Made by a program: the position numbers and the translations under genes
DNA from: Aquimarina aquimarini
GTDB taxonomy: Bacteria > Bacteroidota > Bacteroidia > Flavobacteriales > Flavobacteriaceae
Direction of reading: 5' to 3'
DNA: 64,000 nt
NCBI RefSeq assembly: GCF_900299535.1
Contig: NZ_OMKE01000036.1
Coordinates: 41,653 to 105,652 of the forward strand
Notes under the pieces: generated by a model
What the model saw: the letters and a program-made list of their open reading frames with translations, nothing else
What the model was told of the DNA's origin: nothing
Databases searched by the model: none
Shown here: one piece after another, positions 1-9,215 of the stretch
How the letters are laid out: each line of letters begins with the position of its first letter
How positions within the stretch are numbered: the first letter of the stretch is position 1

Positions 1-855
1 GATCATGCAATACAAACTATAACAGAAGCTATTCTAGAATCCCGATCAGGATTAAGTAAACCTGGTCTTCCTATAGGTTCTTTCTTTTTTACAGGCCCCA
101 CAGGAACGGGTAAAACAGAATTAGCAAAATCTCTTGCAGAATTCTTATTTCAGACAGAAGAAGCTATAATTAGGTTTGATATGTCTGAATTCAAAGAAGA
201 ACATTCTGCAGCATTACTATATGGTGCTCCTCCAGGATATGTAGGATATGAAGAAGGTGGGCTATTAGTAAATAAAATTAGACAAAAACCATACTCTATC
301 GTATTGTTTGATGAAATAGAAAAAGCACACCCTTCTGTATTTGATATCTTTCTTCAAATTCTTGATGAAGGAAAATTAAACGACCGTTTAGGAAAAACAG
401 GAGATTTTTCTAATGCCGTAGTTTTATTTACTTCAAATATTGGGAGTGAGCATGTAGTCAAATCATTTACAGCGGGAGAAATCCCTAAATCTACTGATCT
501 ATTAGAGATAATGTCTAGACATTTCAGACCAGAATTTTTAGGGCGACTTACAGAAATTATACCTTTCTCCCCTATAACAAAAGATAATGTTGTAAAGATT
601 TTTGAAATACAAATGAAAGATCTTTATAAAGCTTTAGACAAGCAAGAGATTACTTTAGAATTAACAGAAGAAGCCAAAGAGTATCTTGCCCACAAAGGGT
701 TTACACCAAAATATGGAGCAAGACCTTTGAGAGGTATTATACGAACTGAACTGCGATCATCGTTGTCAAAAAAGATAATTACTGGCAAAGTAAGCAAGGG
801 AAGTGTCGTGAAATTAGACGTAAAAGAGGAAAAATTAGTATGGAATTATAGTTAA
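1..855 (+). CDS. tssH: TssH (ClpV) AAA+ ATPase of the T6SS, C-terminal part
   Basis: The reading frame is open from base 1, so this is the 3' part of a longer gene that starts outside the window; the visible product is 284 residues. It carries the second AAA+ module: Walker A (GPTGTGKT, coded at 94-117), Walker B (VLFDEIEKAH, coded near 298-327) and the Clp C-terminal domain with the sensor-2 motif GARPLRG. ClpV-type ATPases unfold and recycle the contracted TssB/TssC sheath in the cytoplasm. Its identity as TssH rather than ClpB rests on the two sheath genes directly downstream, since the D2 module alone does not separate ClpB from ClpV. Confidence 0.85.
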   Translation, partial: DHAIQTITEAILESRSGLSKPGLPIGSFFFTGPTGTGKTELAKSLAEFLFQTEEAIIRFDMSEFKEEHSAALLYGAPPGYVGYEEGGLLVNKIRQKPYSIVLFDEIEKAHPSVFDIFLQILDEGKLNDRLGKTGDFSNAVVLFTSNIGSEHVVKSFTAGEIPKSTDLLEIMSRHFRPEFLGRLTEIIPFSPITKDNVVKIFEIQMKDLYKALDKQEITLELTEEAKEYLAHKGFTPKYGARPLRGIIRTELRSSLSKKIITGKVSKGSVVKLDVKEEKLVWNYS

Positions 856-915
856 TTCTATAATCTGTAATAAATTTTAGTATATTTATAATTTAGCAAC
901 CATAAAACGTATCCC

Positions 916-1365
916 ATGGATAATACATACGGATTAGGAGGAACAGAAGTACAAACTGACGCAAGTGAAGCAATAATTGAAATTGGTCAGAACAAAACAC
1001 TGCTTATTCAAAAACTAACAAGTGATCAACCTTTAAAACCTAAAGTGGTTACTGGTTTGAAATCTATTGATGATGTTTTTGAAAACTATAAGCCAGAAGT
1101 AGAAGTTGATTTTGAAAGCTCTGATGGAGTAGAATCAAAAGAAACTTTAAAATTTAGCCATTTAGGTAATTTTGGTAAAAAAGGAATTATCGAGCAAAGT
1201 AAATACCTAAATGACTTAGATACAGAAAAGGATCAGTATCTTAAAATTATCAAACAACTTAAATCAAATAAAATTTTAAAAAGTGCATTAGCTGATCCCG
1301 ATGCAAAAGAAGCACTTTTGAAATCTATTCAATCTTTAATTGCAGAATTACAACAACAAGGATAA
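916..1365 (+). CDS. tssB: TssB, small sheath subunit of the T6SS
   Basis: This 149-residue protein resembles Bacteroidota TssB (VipA-like). It has an N-terminal beta-strand region, a central segment rich in acidic residues, and a helical C-terminal tail (from about residue 95) that interlocks with TssC. TssB and TssC polymerise into the contractile sheath around the Hcp tube in the cytoplasm. It lies 60 bases after tssH and 11 bases before tssC, so the three genes probably form one transcript. The start ATG gives a length usual for the family. Confidence 0.88.
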   Translation: MDNTYGLGGTEVQTDASEAIIEIGQNKTLLIQKLTSDQPLKPKVVTGLKSIDDVFENYKPEVEVDFESSDGVESKETLKFSHLGNFGKKGIIEQSKYLNDLDTEKDQYLKIIKQLKSNKILKSALADPDAKEALLKSIQSLIAELQQQG

Positions 1366-1376
1366 AAAAAGTATAC

Positions 1377-2732
1377 ATGGCATTATTAGGAAAGAAAGCT
1401 GATAACAGCATCAAAATAGAGAATCCTGCTCAGGAGCTTAAGATAAATGAAGAAAAACTAGCCAAATATGGTGGGTTTGATTTGATAGAAGCATGTATAG
1501 ATGATGTGCAGAACATGAATCCTGATCGTAAAGCAAGAAAGAAAATATTTCTTACAGAATCTTCAAAAAAATTAGAGCGCCAAAAACTAGAAAAGACTCT
1601 CGAAATATGGAATGATATCCTCTCTTCTTCAGATGATTTATCAGCAATGGTAGATGAATCAGAGAAAAAATCAGAGGTAGCAGCAGCATCTCTTAAGAAA
1701 AATTTAGGTACCGCTCTAGAACAAACCAGAGAACTAGAACAATCGTATAGATCTGTAGCTTTGTTTTTCAAAAACACAGAGTCTCAAAAGATAAAAAACA
1801 TTAATATTCTTAATGCAGAACTAGAACAGCTTAAAGATCTTGACAACACAAGGTTTATCGATGCAGTACAAGAAGAACTAGTACAAGGATATGATCGTCT
1901 TGACCTTAGAGACAACTACGGGCTTCTAGTCGTTCCTGGTTATTTAGGATCTAACAAAGTAGTTGAAAAATGGGCAAAAATAGCTTATGAAAATAAGGTA
2001 ATGATGGTGACCGATTTTGAGCACCTTGATGAGCCAGATGATGTAATGGAGCTTTTTGAATCTGCTAATCTTACAGGCGGTGATAAGTATCGTTCTAATG
2101 TAATTATGGCATGCAACTGGCTTGTGGGTAGAGGCAAACATGATGAAGTAGGAGAAGAAGATGATTTGTTTGTTCCCCCATCAAGTGCATTAGCAGGAAA
2201 AATCTATAAAACATTGATGTCTCAGGTTACAGCTGGTAAGAAGTTTGGTGGAATGAATGAGGTAGATGGGGTACGTTTTGACCTTAAAAAAGGTGAAATT
2301 GCTCAACTAGAAAAACTAGGCCTGGTACCTATGGTAAATGAATACGGTAAAGTAATGGCATTCTCTGCCAAAACTTTGTTTAACGGAGATAACCTTGGTT
2401 TACAAACATACTCTGTTGTACGTGTATTTGATTATATAACCAAAGTATTGATGGATTTCTTAAACAGAAGAGCTTTTGAAAACTTTAATGCTAGAACCCG
2501 TAAAGAACTTATGGGACAAATTGTGAAATTTTTAGATGGTATTACAGGACCAGATAAACTGATCGAAGATTTTACCATAAGACGTTTTGAGCAAGATCCA
2601 GTGCAGAAAGATAAAGTACACTTGGATATCCATATGAAGCCTTATTTTCCTGCCAAAAATTTTATGATTAAAATGGATGGACAAAAAGGAGATGATGGAT
2701 CAGAATGGAATTCTGAATACGAGCAACAATAA
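1377..2732 (+). CDS. tssC: TssC, large sheath subunit of the T6SS
   Basis: At 451 residues this matches TssC (VipB-like, EvpB/DUF877 family) in length. Visible family features include the central segment with YGLLVVPGYLGS, the segment around VMMVTDFEHLDEPDD, and the C-terminal part in which SVVRVFDYITKVLMDFLNRRAFEN precedes the region that interlocks with neighbouring sheath subunits. It assembles with TssB into the sheath. It is the last gene of the tssH-tssB-tssC run and is followed after about 30 bases by a strong hairpin terminator. Confidence 0.92.
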   Translation: MALLGKKADNSIKIENPAQELKINEEKLAKYGGFDLIEACIDDVQNMNPDRKARKKIFLTESSKKLERQKLEKTLEIWNDILSSSDDLSAMVDESEKKSEVAAASLKKNLGTALEQTRELEQSYRSVALFFKNTESQKIKNINILNAELEQLKDLDNTRFIDAVQEELVQGYDRLDLRDNYGLLVVPGYLGSNKVVEKWAKIAYENKVMMVTDFEHLDEPDDVMELFESANLTGGDKYRSNVIMACNWLVGRGKHDEVGEEDDLFVPPSSALAGKIYKTLMSQVTAGKKFGGMNEVDGVRFDLKKGEIAQLEKLGLVPMVNEYGKVMAFSAKTLFNGDNLGLQTYSVVRVFDYITKVLMDFLNRRAFENFNARTRKELMGQIVKFLDGITGPDKLIEDFTIRRFEQDPVQKDKVHLDIHMKPYFPAKNFMIKMDGQKGDDGSEWNSEYEQQ

Positions 2733-2760
2733 TTAATAATGGTTCAACACTAATTATATA

Positions 2761-2793
2761 AAAGAGACTGGTATATCCAGTCTCTTTTTTTTG
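2761..2793 (+). terminator. Rho-independent terminator after tssC
   Basis: An 11-base inverted repeat (AAAGAGACTGG / CCAGTCTCTTT) with a 5-base loop is followed directly by a run of T. It lies about 28 bases after the tssC stop and would end the tssH-tssB-tssC transcript. Confidence 0.9.
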
Positions 2794-2847
2794 TAGTAAA
2801 ACTCCATCTATTTAATCTAAAGGTTAAAGTTTTCTATTAATTCTTTC

Positions 2848-3310
2848 TCAAACAGGTATTTTAGTCATTTCTTTTGATTTTCTATAATACTTTTCTACAT
2901 TAGTTAATCCAAGTTTTGAAATATTTAGATCATCAAAGTCCAACACTAACTTATTACCTACCAACTTGTGTTTTTTATTGAAAGTTTTAGATTAATAGTA
3001 GGGTCATAATAGTTATACAACAACACCTCTTTTTTCTCTATTATCAATACAGACAACAAGCCCCAGCAAAATCAACAACATATCCTTTGTAAGGATTTTT
3101 ATTAATCGTATTCTGGAGAAGCTCCATCCCTATAAATTTAATACCATACAGTGTAGCGATATCGATTTGAGATAAATTCACCCCATTATTACTTGTCTTG
3201 ATTTTTAGGAAATATATTTTATCTCCTATCCAACTATTACTTATATCTTTTTTATGAGCATTATTACATGAAATACATACTAACAACAATATTACTTTAA
3301 TAATACTCAT
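2848..3310 (-). pseudogene. Decayed small lipoprotein gene, frameshifted twice
   Basis: An open frame of 88 residues (3310 to 3044) starts with a lipoprotein-like leader (CISC near residue 14). The stop does not look like the natural end: similar-quality coding sequence continues in a second frame (IIEKKEVLLYNYYDPTINL, ending at a stop near 2965) and then in a third frame (LVLDFDDLNISKLGL, ending at 2848). Two small indels in a gene of roughly 150 codons explain this best. It lies at the 3' end of the vgrG effector island and may be a dead immunity gene, but its family was not recognised. The downstream frames are short, so chance cannot be fully excluded. Confidence 0.55.
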
Positions 3311-3399
3311 GTTGTATTATTTTAATACATCACAAAAAGACAGCTTTACCAAAACTTTTGCCCATTTTTATAGTTTACAAAATCGGATGATAAAAAGCT

Positions 3400-4095
3400 T
3401 TAATTTTGAACATCAATTTTTATTAGTTTTTTATCTTCGTACCTGTATTTCAGATCTTTTCCAAGAGTAGTTTTTTCAGCTTCATCTTCATATACTTTTA
3501 CATCATCTTTAAAAGAAACCTCAATACTATTATTTTTTATCTCTTTTATTTTTATATATTGAATTATACTTAAACTTTCCCCATACTCATTTAATGCCAT
3601 CACGTCTAAACTTCCAAGTTCTTTGTATATTCCACCACTATATTCATAAATATCAACACCCCAACTTTCTTCAGCACCAGTTTCATTAACCGTTATTATT
3701 TTGTCAGTTTCTTTTGAAGTGAAAAAATTAAGCCTATAATACCAACTATCTTGTTGCCCCTTAGACCTGTATAATAATTTATTTTCTTTGTTTAGTACTA
3801 AAAGATGAATCCCGTTCTTATTATCATCAATTGTTCCCACAATAAATTGAACAGAATCTATCCAAATTGATTGATCCACCCGTATAGAATCAATACGAAA
3901 ATCATTTTTAATTGAATCTGGTTTTATTTTAACATATTCAATTGGATACTCCTTGATTGCATCGTCCTTTTTTACAGGTTGAGACAAATCATTTTTTTCT
4001 ACAATACTAACCTTTTTGGTTATCTCAGCTTTTGAAACATTTTTTTTACAACTAAAGCATAGTATAAAAACAAGAAAATATAATAAAACCCTCAT
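3400..4095 (-). CDS. Lipoprotein, probable immunity protein for the M23 effector
   Basis: This 231-residue protein begins with a signal peptide ending in the lipobox FSC (acylated Cys at residue 16), so it should sit in a membrane facing the periplasm. The family was not recognised; the mature part is rich in Lys, Asp and Glu and looks mostly beta. It starts 5 bases after the stop of the M23 peptidase gene. A periplasmic lipoprotein encoded directly behind a T6SS peptidoglycan peptidase is the usual arrangement of an immunity protein. That role is inferred from position and location only. Confidence 0.6.
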   Translation of the reverse strand: MRVLLYFLVFILCFSCKKNVSKAEITKKVSIVEKNDLSQPVKKDDAIKEYPIEYVKIKPDSIKNDFRIDSIRVDQSIWIDSVQFIVGTIDDNKNGIHLLVLNKENKLLYRSKGQQDSWYYRLNFFTSKETDKIITVNETGAEESWGVDIYEYSGGIYKELGSLDVMALNEYGESLSIIQYIKIKEIKNNSIEVSFKDDVKVYEDEAEKTTLGKDLKYRYEDKKLIKIDVQN

Positions 4096-4100
4096 ACCAA

Positions 4101-6122
4101 TTAAATTTTATGTTTTGTATTAGCCACTTTCTTTTGATGACTTTTATTTGCTTTACTCTCTCCTTTTAAGTTCACATAAAATGCAGGATTGCATCTATTA
4201 ACCAGACCTCTTCCAGGCCTTGGCAGGTTTGCTATCTCAAAGTGAAGATGAGGAGCTTTTGTTCCACTTGCATTACCTGTTACTCCTGAAACTCCTATTT
4301 TATCACCTGATTTAACTCTATCTCCAACTTTTATTGTTGCTTTTTGAACATGAGCATATCTTAAATAAATTTTTCCTTTTAAATCAAAGCTTGGTCCTTT
4401 TTCGATTTCATTAGGGTATTTTATTATATACTTATTTTTTGATTTTTCTAAATAACTTGCATCATCAACTTCTATTACAATAACATTTCCATAGCTTTTA
4501 TCATTACTCTTCCCGTAAATTCTTTCTACTTTACCATCCAAACATGCAAATAAATCCGTCCCTTTTTCTGCAAATACATCCAAACCTGTATGTGCCTTTG
4601 GAACTAATTTTGTTTTGGCTTTATTCCATTTTAAACGAACTTTCCCAAAGGTACTTCCTTTAGGTTTATATGTCCCTGAAAAGTTGTACAATGTTATTTC
4701 AGCATCTTTTATAGGATCAGTCCATAGTGGTTTAGCTTTAAGCCTAAAAAAACCAGAAGTTTTGAAAAAATCTTTCTTATTTTTTTCTCCTGCATTTTTT
4801 ACACTATCACATTCTGTAGCGAGAAAAAGAGATGTCGAATCAAGTTTTTTAACGATTGAGCCTTTATTATCCTCCTCAACTGTTGTTGTTCTTACATAAT
4901 CTTTTTTATTATTAAGGTCTGGTGAGCCTCTAAACGCTTCAATCTGCACTTTTTTACCAACCAATGCTTCATCAAACACTAGGGTTAGTTTATTTTTATT
5001 TGCTACAAGCTCTGTTTTGGCATAGGTGTATAATCCAGATTTGCTTTTAGCGTTGATATACGTTTTTTCTTTATCTGCGGTAGTTTTTTCTGGGTCTCCT
5101 TGTACATAAAAAGACCACCGAATATTATTTTTATCTTCTTCATTTGCAGATGCACCATAAGTATCTATTGTATACACAGCCTCTTTCTCAATACTAATTG
5201 TTCTTGGTCCGCTTATTTTTTTAGGATAACTTACTTTAGATGCACTAGCATCATAGGTCAGGTTAACAAAGGTTTCTGCTGTTCTGGCTGTAGCTTTTTC
5301 TTCGGCTTCTTGTTTGGCTTTTTTCCCTTCTTCAGTTTCATCTTCACGTATATACAATGCTTCTTGCCAGCCTTCAAAACTTATGTGAGCATCTTCGCCT
5401 TCTGCTTTGATCTTATCTTCTTTGGGGCGTAATTGTATTTTTTTGATTCCTACCTCAATCTTATCCCCTTTGTCTTCTTTATGCAACACAAGGGCTCCTC
5501 CTTCTTTTTTGCCATTCTCTTCTTTTACATCAATCTCTATCCAATCACTAGCTTCTGTATTGGTAGTTGTATCTTCTTTTCTGGCAAATACTAATACTGG
5601 TAAAGTATCATCTTTTGTTTTTAAGAGCTTAAGACCTTCTTCTTTTTCATAAATTTTTACTCTAGCTTTTTTATCTTTTAAATTACGTGTTTCTGTAATA
5701 AGATATACTTGATATCCCATGGGAGCAGATGTAATTTTTGGGTATGATACTTTTTCTACATCTTGTTTTAAATCTATGGTAACAGTATCTCCTTTTTTAT
5801 AAGAGTCTTCTTTAAGTTTTTCTTTAACAAGTGCTTGAGAGGTGTATTTTTTATCTTTCTTAACACTCGCATTCACTTTTTTTAAAATGACTGTAGCTAT
5901 ACTACTTTTTTTACCTTCTGTACTCGTATTATTTGTTCCTGCAAAAGTATAAGTATAGGTTCCTGCAGCCTCTTTTACATTTTCTATTTTCTTTTCTGCA
6001 AAATAAGCCGATATAATTTCAGGCTCCTGTTCATTTTTTGCAACCAAAGGGACATTGATAGAAAAACTCCTACCAGAAGCCCTTATACTCTTCATCTTTA
6101 TTCTAAGTTCTGTAGTACTCAT
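4101..6122 (-). CDS. T6SS-associated M23 (LytM-type) peptidoglycan peptidase, probable effector
   Basis: At 673 residues, this protein has a long beta-rich N-terminal part (1-500, containing repeated segments beginning KVSYPK) and a C-terminal M23 metallopeptidase domain (about 505-655). The zinc ligands are visible: H511 and D515 in HTGLD, and H627 in HLHFE (625-627), with H591 as the additional active-site His. M23 enzymes cut peptide cross-links of peptidoglycan. There is no signal peptide, so export by the T6SS rather than Sec is expected. It lies in the vgrG island between a lipoprotein (8 bases upstream) and another lipoprotein (5 bases downstream). Enzyme class is secure; effector status is inferred from context. 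Confidence 0.82.
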   Translation of the reverse strand: MSTTELRIKMKSIRASGRSFSINVPLVAKNEQEPEIISAYFAEKKIENVKEAAGTYTYTFAGTNNTSTEGKKSSIATVILKKVNASVKKDKKYTSQALVKEKLKEDSYKKGDTVTIDLKQDVEKVSYPKITSAPMGYQVYLITETRNLKDKKARVKIYEKEEGLKLLKTKDDTLPVLVFARKEDTTTNTEASDWIEIDVKEENGKKEGGALVLHKEDKGDKIEVGIKKIQLRPKEDKIKAEGEDAHISFEGWQEALYIREDETEEGKKAKQEAEEKATARTAETFVNLTYDASASKVSYPKKISGPRTISIEKEAVYTIDTYGASANEEDKNNIRWSFYVQGDPEKTTADKEKTYINAKSKSGLYTYAKTELVANKNKLTLVFDEALVGKKVQIEAFRGSPDLNNKKDYVRTTTVEEDNKGSIVKKLDSTSLFLATECDSVKNAGEKNKKDFFKTSGFFRLKAKPLWTDPIKDAEITLYNFSGTYKPKGSTFGKVRLKWNKAKTKLVPKAHTGLDVFAEKGTDLFACLDGKVERIYGKSNDKSYGNVIVIEVDDASYLEKSKNKYIIKYPNEIEKGPSFDLKGKIYLRYAHVQKATIKVGDRVKSGDKIGVSGVTGNASGTKAPHLHFEIANLPRPGRGLVNRCNPAFYVNLKGESKANKSHQKKVANTKHKI

Positions 6123-6129
6123 ATGTGCC

Positions 6130-6789
6130 CTATTTATAGTGTAGTAAAAGTGATGATCCGTTATTTTTATATATTATATCTAATACATTAGTATCATTTG
6201 CATCATAAACAAAGTATGTGAATTGTTCTTTTTGCTTGTGATAAGTTGATGTTCTTATTTTTTCAAAAATTTGGTATAACCCCTGTAAATTCAGCGTAGC
6301 TGTACTTACTATCAATTTACAATTATTTTCTTTTACAGAAGACTCTACTTTTATAGAAGAATCTTGGTAACTATTGCCTACAATAATATCTCTTATTGTA
6401 AATTTTTCTTCATCCAACTCATACTTTATTACTAAGTTTTCATCTTGTACTTGATCAAAAGAAAATTCTCCTGGAGGAGTATACAAATACACATCTGTAG
6501 CTGTTAGAGAAAGTGAAGTTCCAAGCTTATGCTCATCATATGTCTTGGATGTATTTTTTATATAATCAGAGTTTTTAAGAGAATCTACAATATGCATTTG
6601 ACCTTTAATCATGTCTTGTGCATATTGGTCTATTTTTTTGAGTGCTTTTGTATTATTTTCTAGGTTGAAAATATAATTTGCATCATAGTCATTTATTGAT
6701 GTATACCGTATATCCATCGGTTGCTTTTGACTATTGCAAGCAAAAAAGCCAATACTTATAAAAAAAAGGAACACTACCTGCTTTATCAT
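6130..6789 (-). CDS. Lipoprotein, candidate immunity protein for the PAAR-like protein
   Basis: A 219-residue protein of unrecognised family with a signal peptide and lipobox FFAC (Cys at residue 18). Its start overlaps the stop of the PAAR-like gene by 4 bases, which indicates translational coupling to that gene, while the M23 gene follows after 7 bases. It could protect against the C-terminal domain of the PAAR-like protein, or less likely against the M23 enzyme, which already has its own downstream lipoprotein. The role is inferred from gene order. Confidence 0.5.
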   Translation of the reverse strand: MIKQVVFLFFISIGFFACNSQKQPMDIRYTSINDYDANYIFNLENNTKALKKIDQYAQDMIKGQMHIVDSLKNSDYIKNTSKTYDEHKLGTSLSLTATDVYLYTPPGEFSFDQVQDENLVIKYELDEEKFTIRDIIVGNSYQDSSIKVESSVKENNCKLIVSTATLNLQGLYQIFEKIRTSTYHKQKEQFTYFVYDANDTNVLDIIYKNNGSSLLLHYK

Positions 6790-8318
6790 AATTCTATATT
6801 TAGCATTATTGCAAAGGGTTGAAATTTGGTTTTATCTCCTACATTTTTAAAATGTTGAAGACAAAACATAGCTACCAAACCAGGAATCCATTGTTTCATA
6901 GTACCATCAGCCCCTCCATCTTCCCAGCCTGCTCCAAAAGTGTCAAAGAAAGAAAGGTTCGTAATCGTAGCCTGTATTTCTCCGTCTTGTTTATAAATCT
7001 CATAATTAGCCAGACATCCTTGAATTCCTCCTACAAAAGTTGCTACCTCATTTACATTGGGATTCATTCCCTGCAATGCACTATAATACGGCAATCTGGT
7101 CTTGAAATTATAGGGTCGATTAACATCTCTGGTAACATACTTATTACTTTTATATCGATCGACTAATTCTTGTTCTAAAGCGGGTAAAAATTTACTTTTA
7201 AATTGATCTGAATCTTTTACTTCTTGTACAGGGTTGGAATCAGGTCCAAAAATAAATGGTTGGCCTTGTCCAGTAAAAAAATGATTCGCTAGATCTCTTC
7301 CATTTTTACCAAACCCATCTTCTATATCAGAAAAACCCCATAAAACAGATTTGAATTCAGCCTTAAGGTATGCCGTAGGGTATGACTTTGTGAGATTGAC
7401 GTTTTTTACATCAAAATCCGTCATCCCATTTCTTTTCATCTCACTATTACTAGGAGTATCTGCATATATCCAATCATATGCTCTTTGCAATTGACTATTG
7501 ACAACTATGATTTTTCCGTTCTCATTAATACGCTGACCTTTATTGATAACCCCCGTCTCTAGAACTTCTTTCTCATTTGTTTCTCCAGCTACAGCAGTAT
7601 CATTTTGTGAGCTACTGGCTTGGGCTGTTGCTCCAGAATTATTATCTGAAACCTCCTGATTAGTATCTATAGTTACCAATCTAAGAGCTACAGTACCATC
7701 TGCTCGCACAGTGCCAGAAAACACTTTTGTGCTTTCTCCATTACAAAATGCATTGCCTTCTTCTTCTTCAACGGTTACCTCTACTCTTTCCCCTACATTC
7801 ATATTTTCTGTTCTCACAAACATAGCAGCTTTCTGATCAAATGTTATTTCATCGATTCGCTCCTTTCCTTCTTCATCCATCCAATAGGTTTCTACAATCT
7901 TTGGTGCTTTATCATTACCCAACATTGCACCAGGAATGGTCATTGCAATCTCTTTGAATTGCTCTTGTATACTTCCTGCAGTATTGATTTGCATTGGTTG
8001 CATAATGGTTACTTTACCACCCGTGCCACACATACACTCTGAATCTGCATATAGAAATTTTTTTCCTCCCCCTAGTGTTGATGTTTTTGTTGTTTTTGTC
8101 CATCGTTGTAACCCAGGAATACAAGGTAAGTATCCGCTATTAGTTGGCTTTAATTTACATTGCCCAAAAGTAGCAGGTACTTGTACATCCATATCAGTTG
8201 CTTTGAACTGGCCTTGTATTTTTACTTTTTGATTTTCTGTAACCAAAAGCTTGGCAGGAACAAATCCTTGATTGCATTGCAATAATGCGCCGTCTAATAC
8301 ATATATTTTACTACTCAT
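6786..8318 (-). CDS. PAAR-like (DUF4280) T6SS spike-tip protein with a C-terminal extension
   Basis: Residues 1 to about 110 form a DUF4280 PAAR-like domain with Cys-containing segments (LQCNQGF, QCKLKP, PCIPG, ECMCGTGG) that could cap the VgrG spike and bind a metal. A middle segment (about 115-220) looks like a beta-sandwich linker, followed by a Ser/Thr/Gln-rich linker to about 265. The last 240 residues are a separate domain of uncertain family; its end (FFDTFGAGWEDGG, then IPGLVAMFCLQHFKN) vaguely recalls DUF3289. Fused C-terminal domains on PAAR proteins are usually toxins. The start overlaps the upstream gene by 8 bases. The PAAR-like part is well supported; the toxin role is inferred. 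Confidence 0.78.
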   Translation of the reverse strand: MSSKIYVLDGALLQCNQGFVPAKLLVTENQKVKIQGQFKATDMDVQVPATFGQCKLKPTNSGYLPCIPGLQRWTKTTKTSTLGGGKKFLYADSECMCGTGGKVTIMQPMQINTAGSIQEQFKEIAMTIPGAMLGNDKAPKIVETYWMDEEGKERIDEITFDQKAAMFVRTENMNVGERVEVTVEEEEGNAFCNGESTKVFSGTVRADGTVALRLVTIDTNQEVSDNNSGATAQASSSQNDTAVAGETNEKEVLETGVINKGQRINENGKIIVVNSQLQRAYDWIYADTPSNSEMKRNGMTDFDVKNVNLTKSYPTAYLKAEFKSVLWGFSDIEDGFGKNGRDLANHFFTGQGQPFIFGPDSNPVQEVKDSDQFKSKFLPALEQELVDRYKSNKYVTRDVNRPYNFKTRLPYYSALQGMNPNVNEVATFVGGIQGCLANYEIYKQDGEIQATITNLSFFDTFGAGWEDGGADGTMKQWIPGLVAMFCLQHFKNVGDKTKFQPFAIMLNIEL

Positions 8319-9201
8319 TTTCTTTTTTCAGATTAAAAGTTATTGTAGTTTCTTTTTTATAAAGATTTTCTACCTCAAAGGCATATTTTAGTTTTCCTTG
8401 AGTCACCAATCCATGATCTGGTTTGGTTTTATACACTCCTTTGTAATCAAAATGTAATTCATGTCGATCTCCTTTTATAACCGACAATTGCCCCAAAAAA
8501 GCATTCAACTGAGCCAATGAGAACTTAGGGTGTTCTGTATCTATTTCTGCTCCTGTTACTATGGTAACATCTGTAAACGCTATATTTTTATTTCTTATCT
8601 TTTTTTGTGCTATAATTGGAATATCAATTGTACTCAAAGCATTTGCTATTGTTTTTTTGTCATGAATAGGCTCTTTACCTTTAAATCCATGATAAAACAA
8701 GTCAGAAAAAAAGAAGGAATAAAAATTATCTTCAACAAATAGTTGCTGAATGTTCTCTTCTTCTAATTGCCAATCAAAATTATCTACCATCGTTTCCATA
8801 TCTGGAAATTCTTCTAGAAAGTCATTTTTTATAGCCTGCCACTTTTCTCTAATTTGTTCTGTATTAACTACCTTAATTAACTTAAAGTTTTTATTAACTC
8901 TTACTTCTAGAACATCATTTATGGTTGCTACTCTAAGTGCTATTTGTTGTGCCTTGGTAAGCCTCTTGATCATTTTTTGCTTTTTATTCAACAAGAAGCG
9001 TTTTCTTATTTCTATTTTATAGATGAATAATCCTCCTTCATCAACACCAGAATACGTAAGATCAAACTCTATTCCTGTTCTATTATAGCTCTTTACTTTA
9101 TTTTGAGTAATTTCTGTACATATATCTGCTGTATAGCCTCGAGTTACTCTTTCTTCATTAAGCTTAAGAGACTGCGTAGTATGAGACAGGGTTCGTTGCA
9201 T
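8311..9201 (-). CDS. Unknown protein of the vgrG island
   Basis: A 296-residue soluble protein with no signal peptide and no family I recognise. It is rich in Lys, Glu, Phe and Ile and appears mixed alpha/beta. It lies between the Tle1-type lipase (14 bases upstream) and the PAAR-like protein (8-base overlap). Proteins at this place in T6SS effector operons often act as adaptors or chaperones that load an effector or PAAR on VgrG. That is a positional guess, and it could also be a further effector. Confidence 0.5.
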   Translation of the reverse strand: MQRTLSHTTQSLKLNEERVTRGYTADICTEITQNKVKSYNRTGIEFDLTYSGVDEGGLFIYKIEIRKRFLLNKKQKMIKRLTKAQQIALRVATINDVLEVRVNKNFKLIKVVNTEQIREKWQAIKNDFLEEFPDMETMVDNFDWQLEEENIQQLFVEDNFYSFFFSDLFYHGFKGKEPIHDKKTIANALSTIDIPIIAQKKIRNKNIAFTDVTIVTGAEIDTEHPKFSLAQLNAFLGQLSVIKGDRHELHFDYKGVYKTKPDHGLVTQGKLKYAFEVENLYKKETTITFNLKKENE

Positions 9202-9215
9202 GTATTCTTTTTATA

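Noticed and set aside
2733..2760. tRNA or other RNA gene next to the tssC terminator
   Set aside because: The stretch is too short and has no cloverleaf features; only the terminator hairpin is supported.
5100..5652. Open frames on the plus strand within the M23 effector gene
   Set aside because: They are antisense shadows of a strongly supported coding sequence, Ser/Phe-rich and without homologous features.
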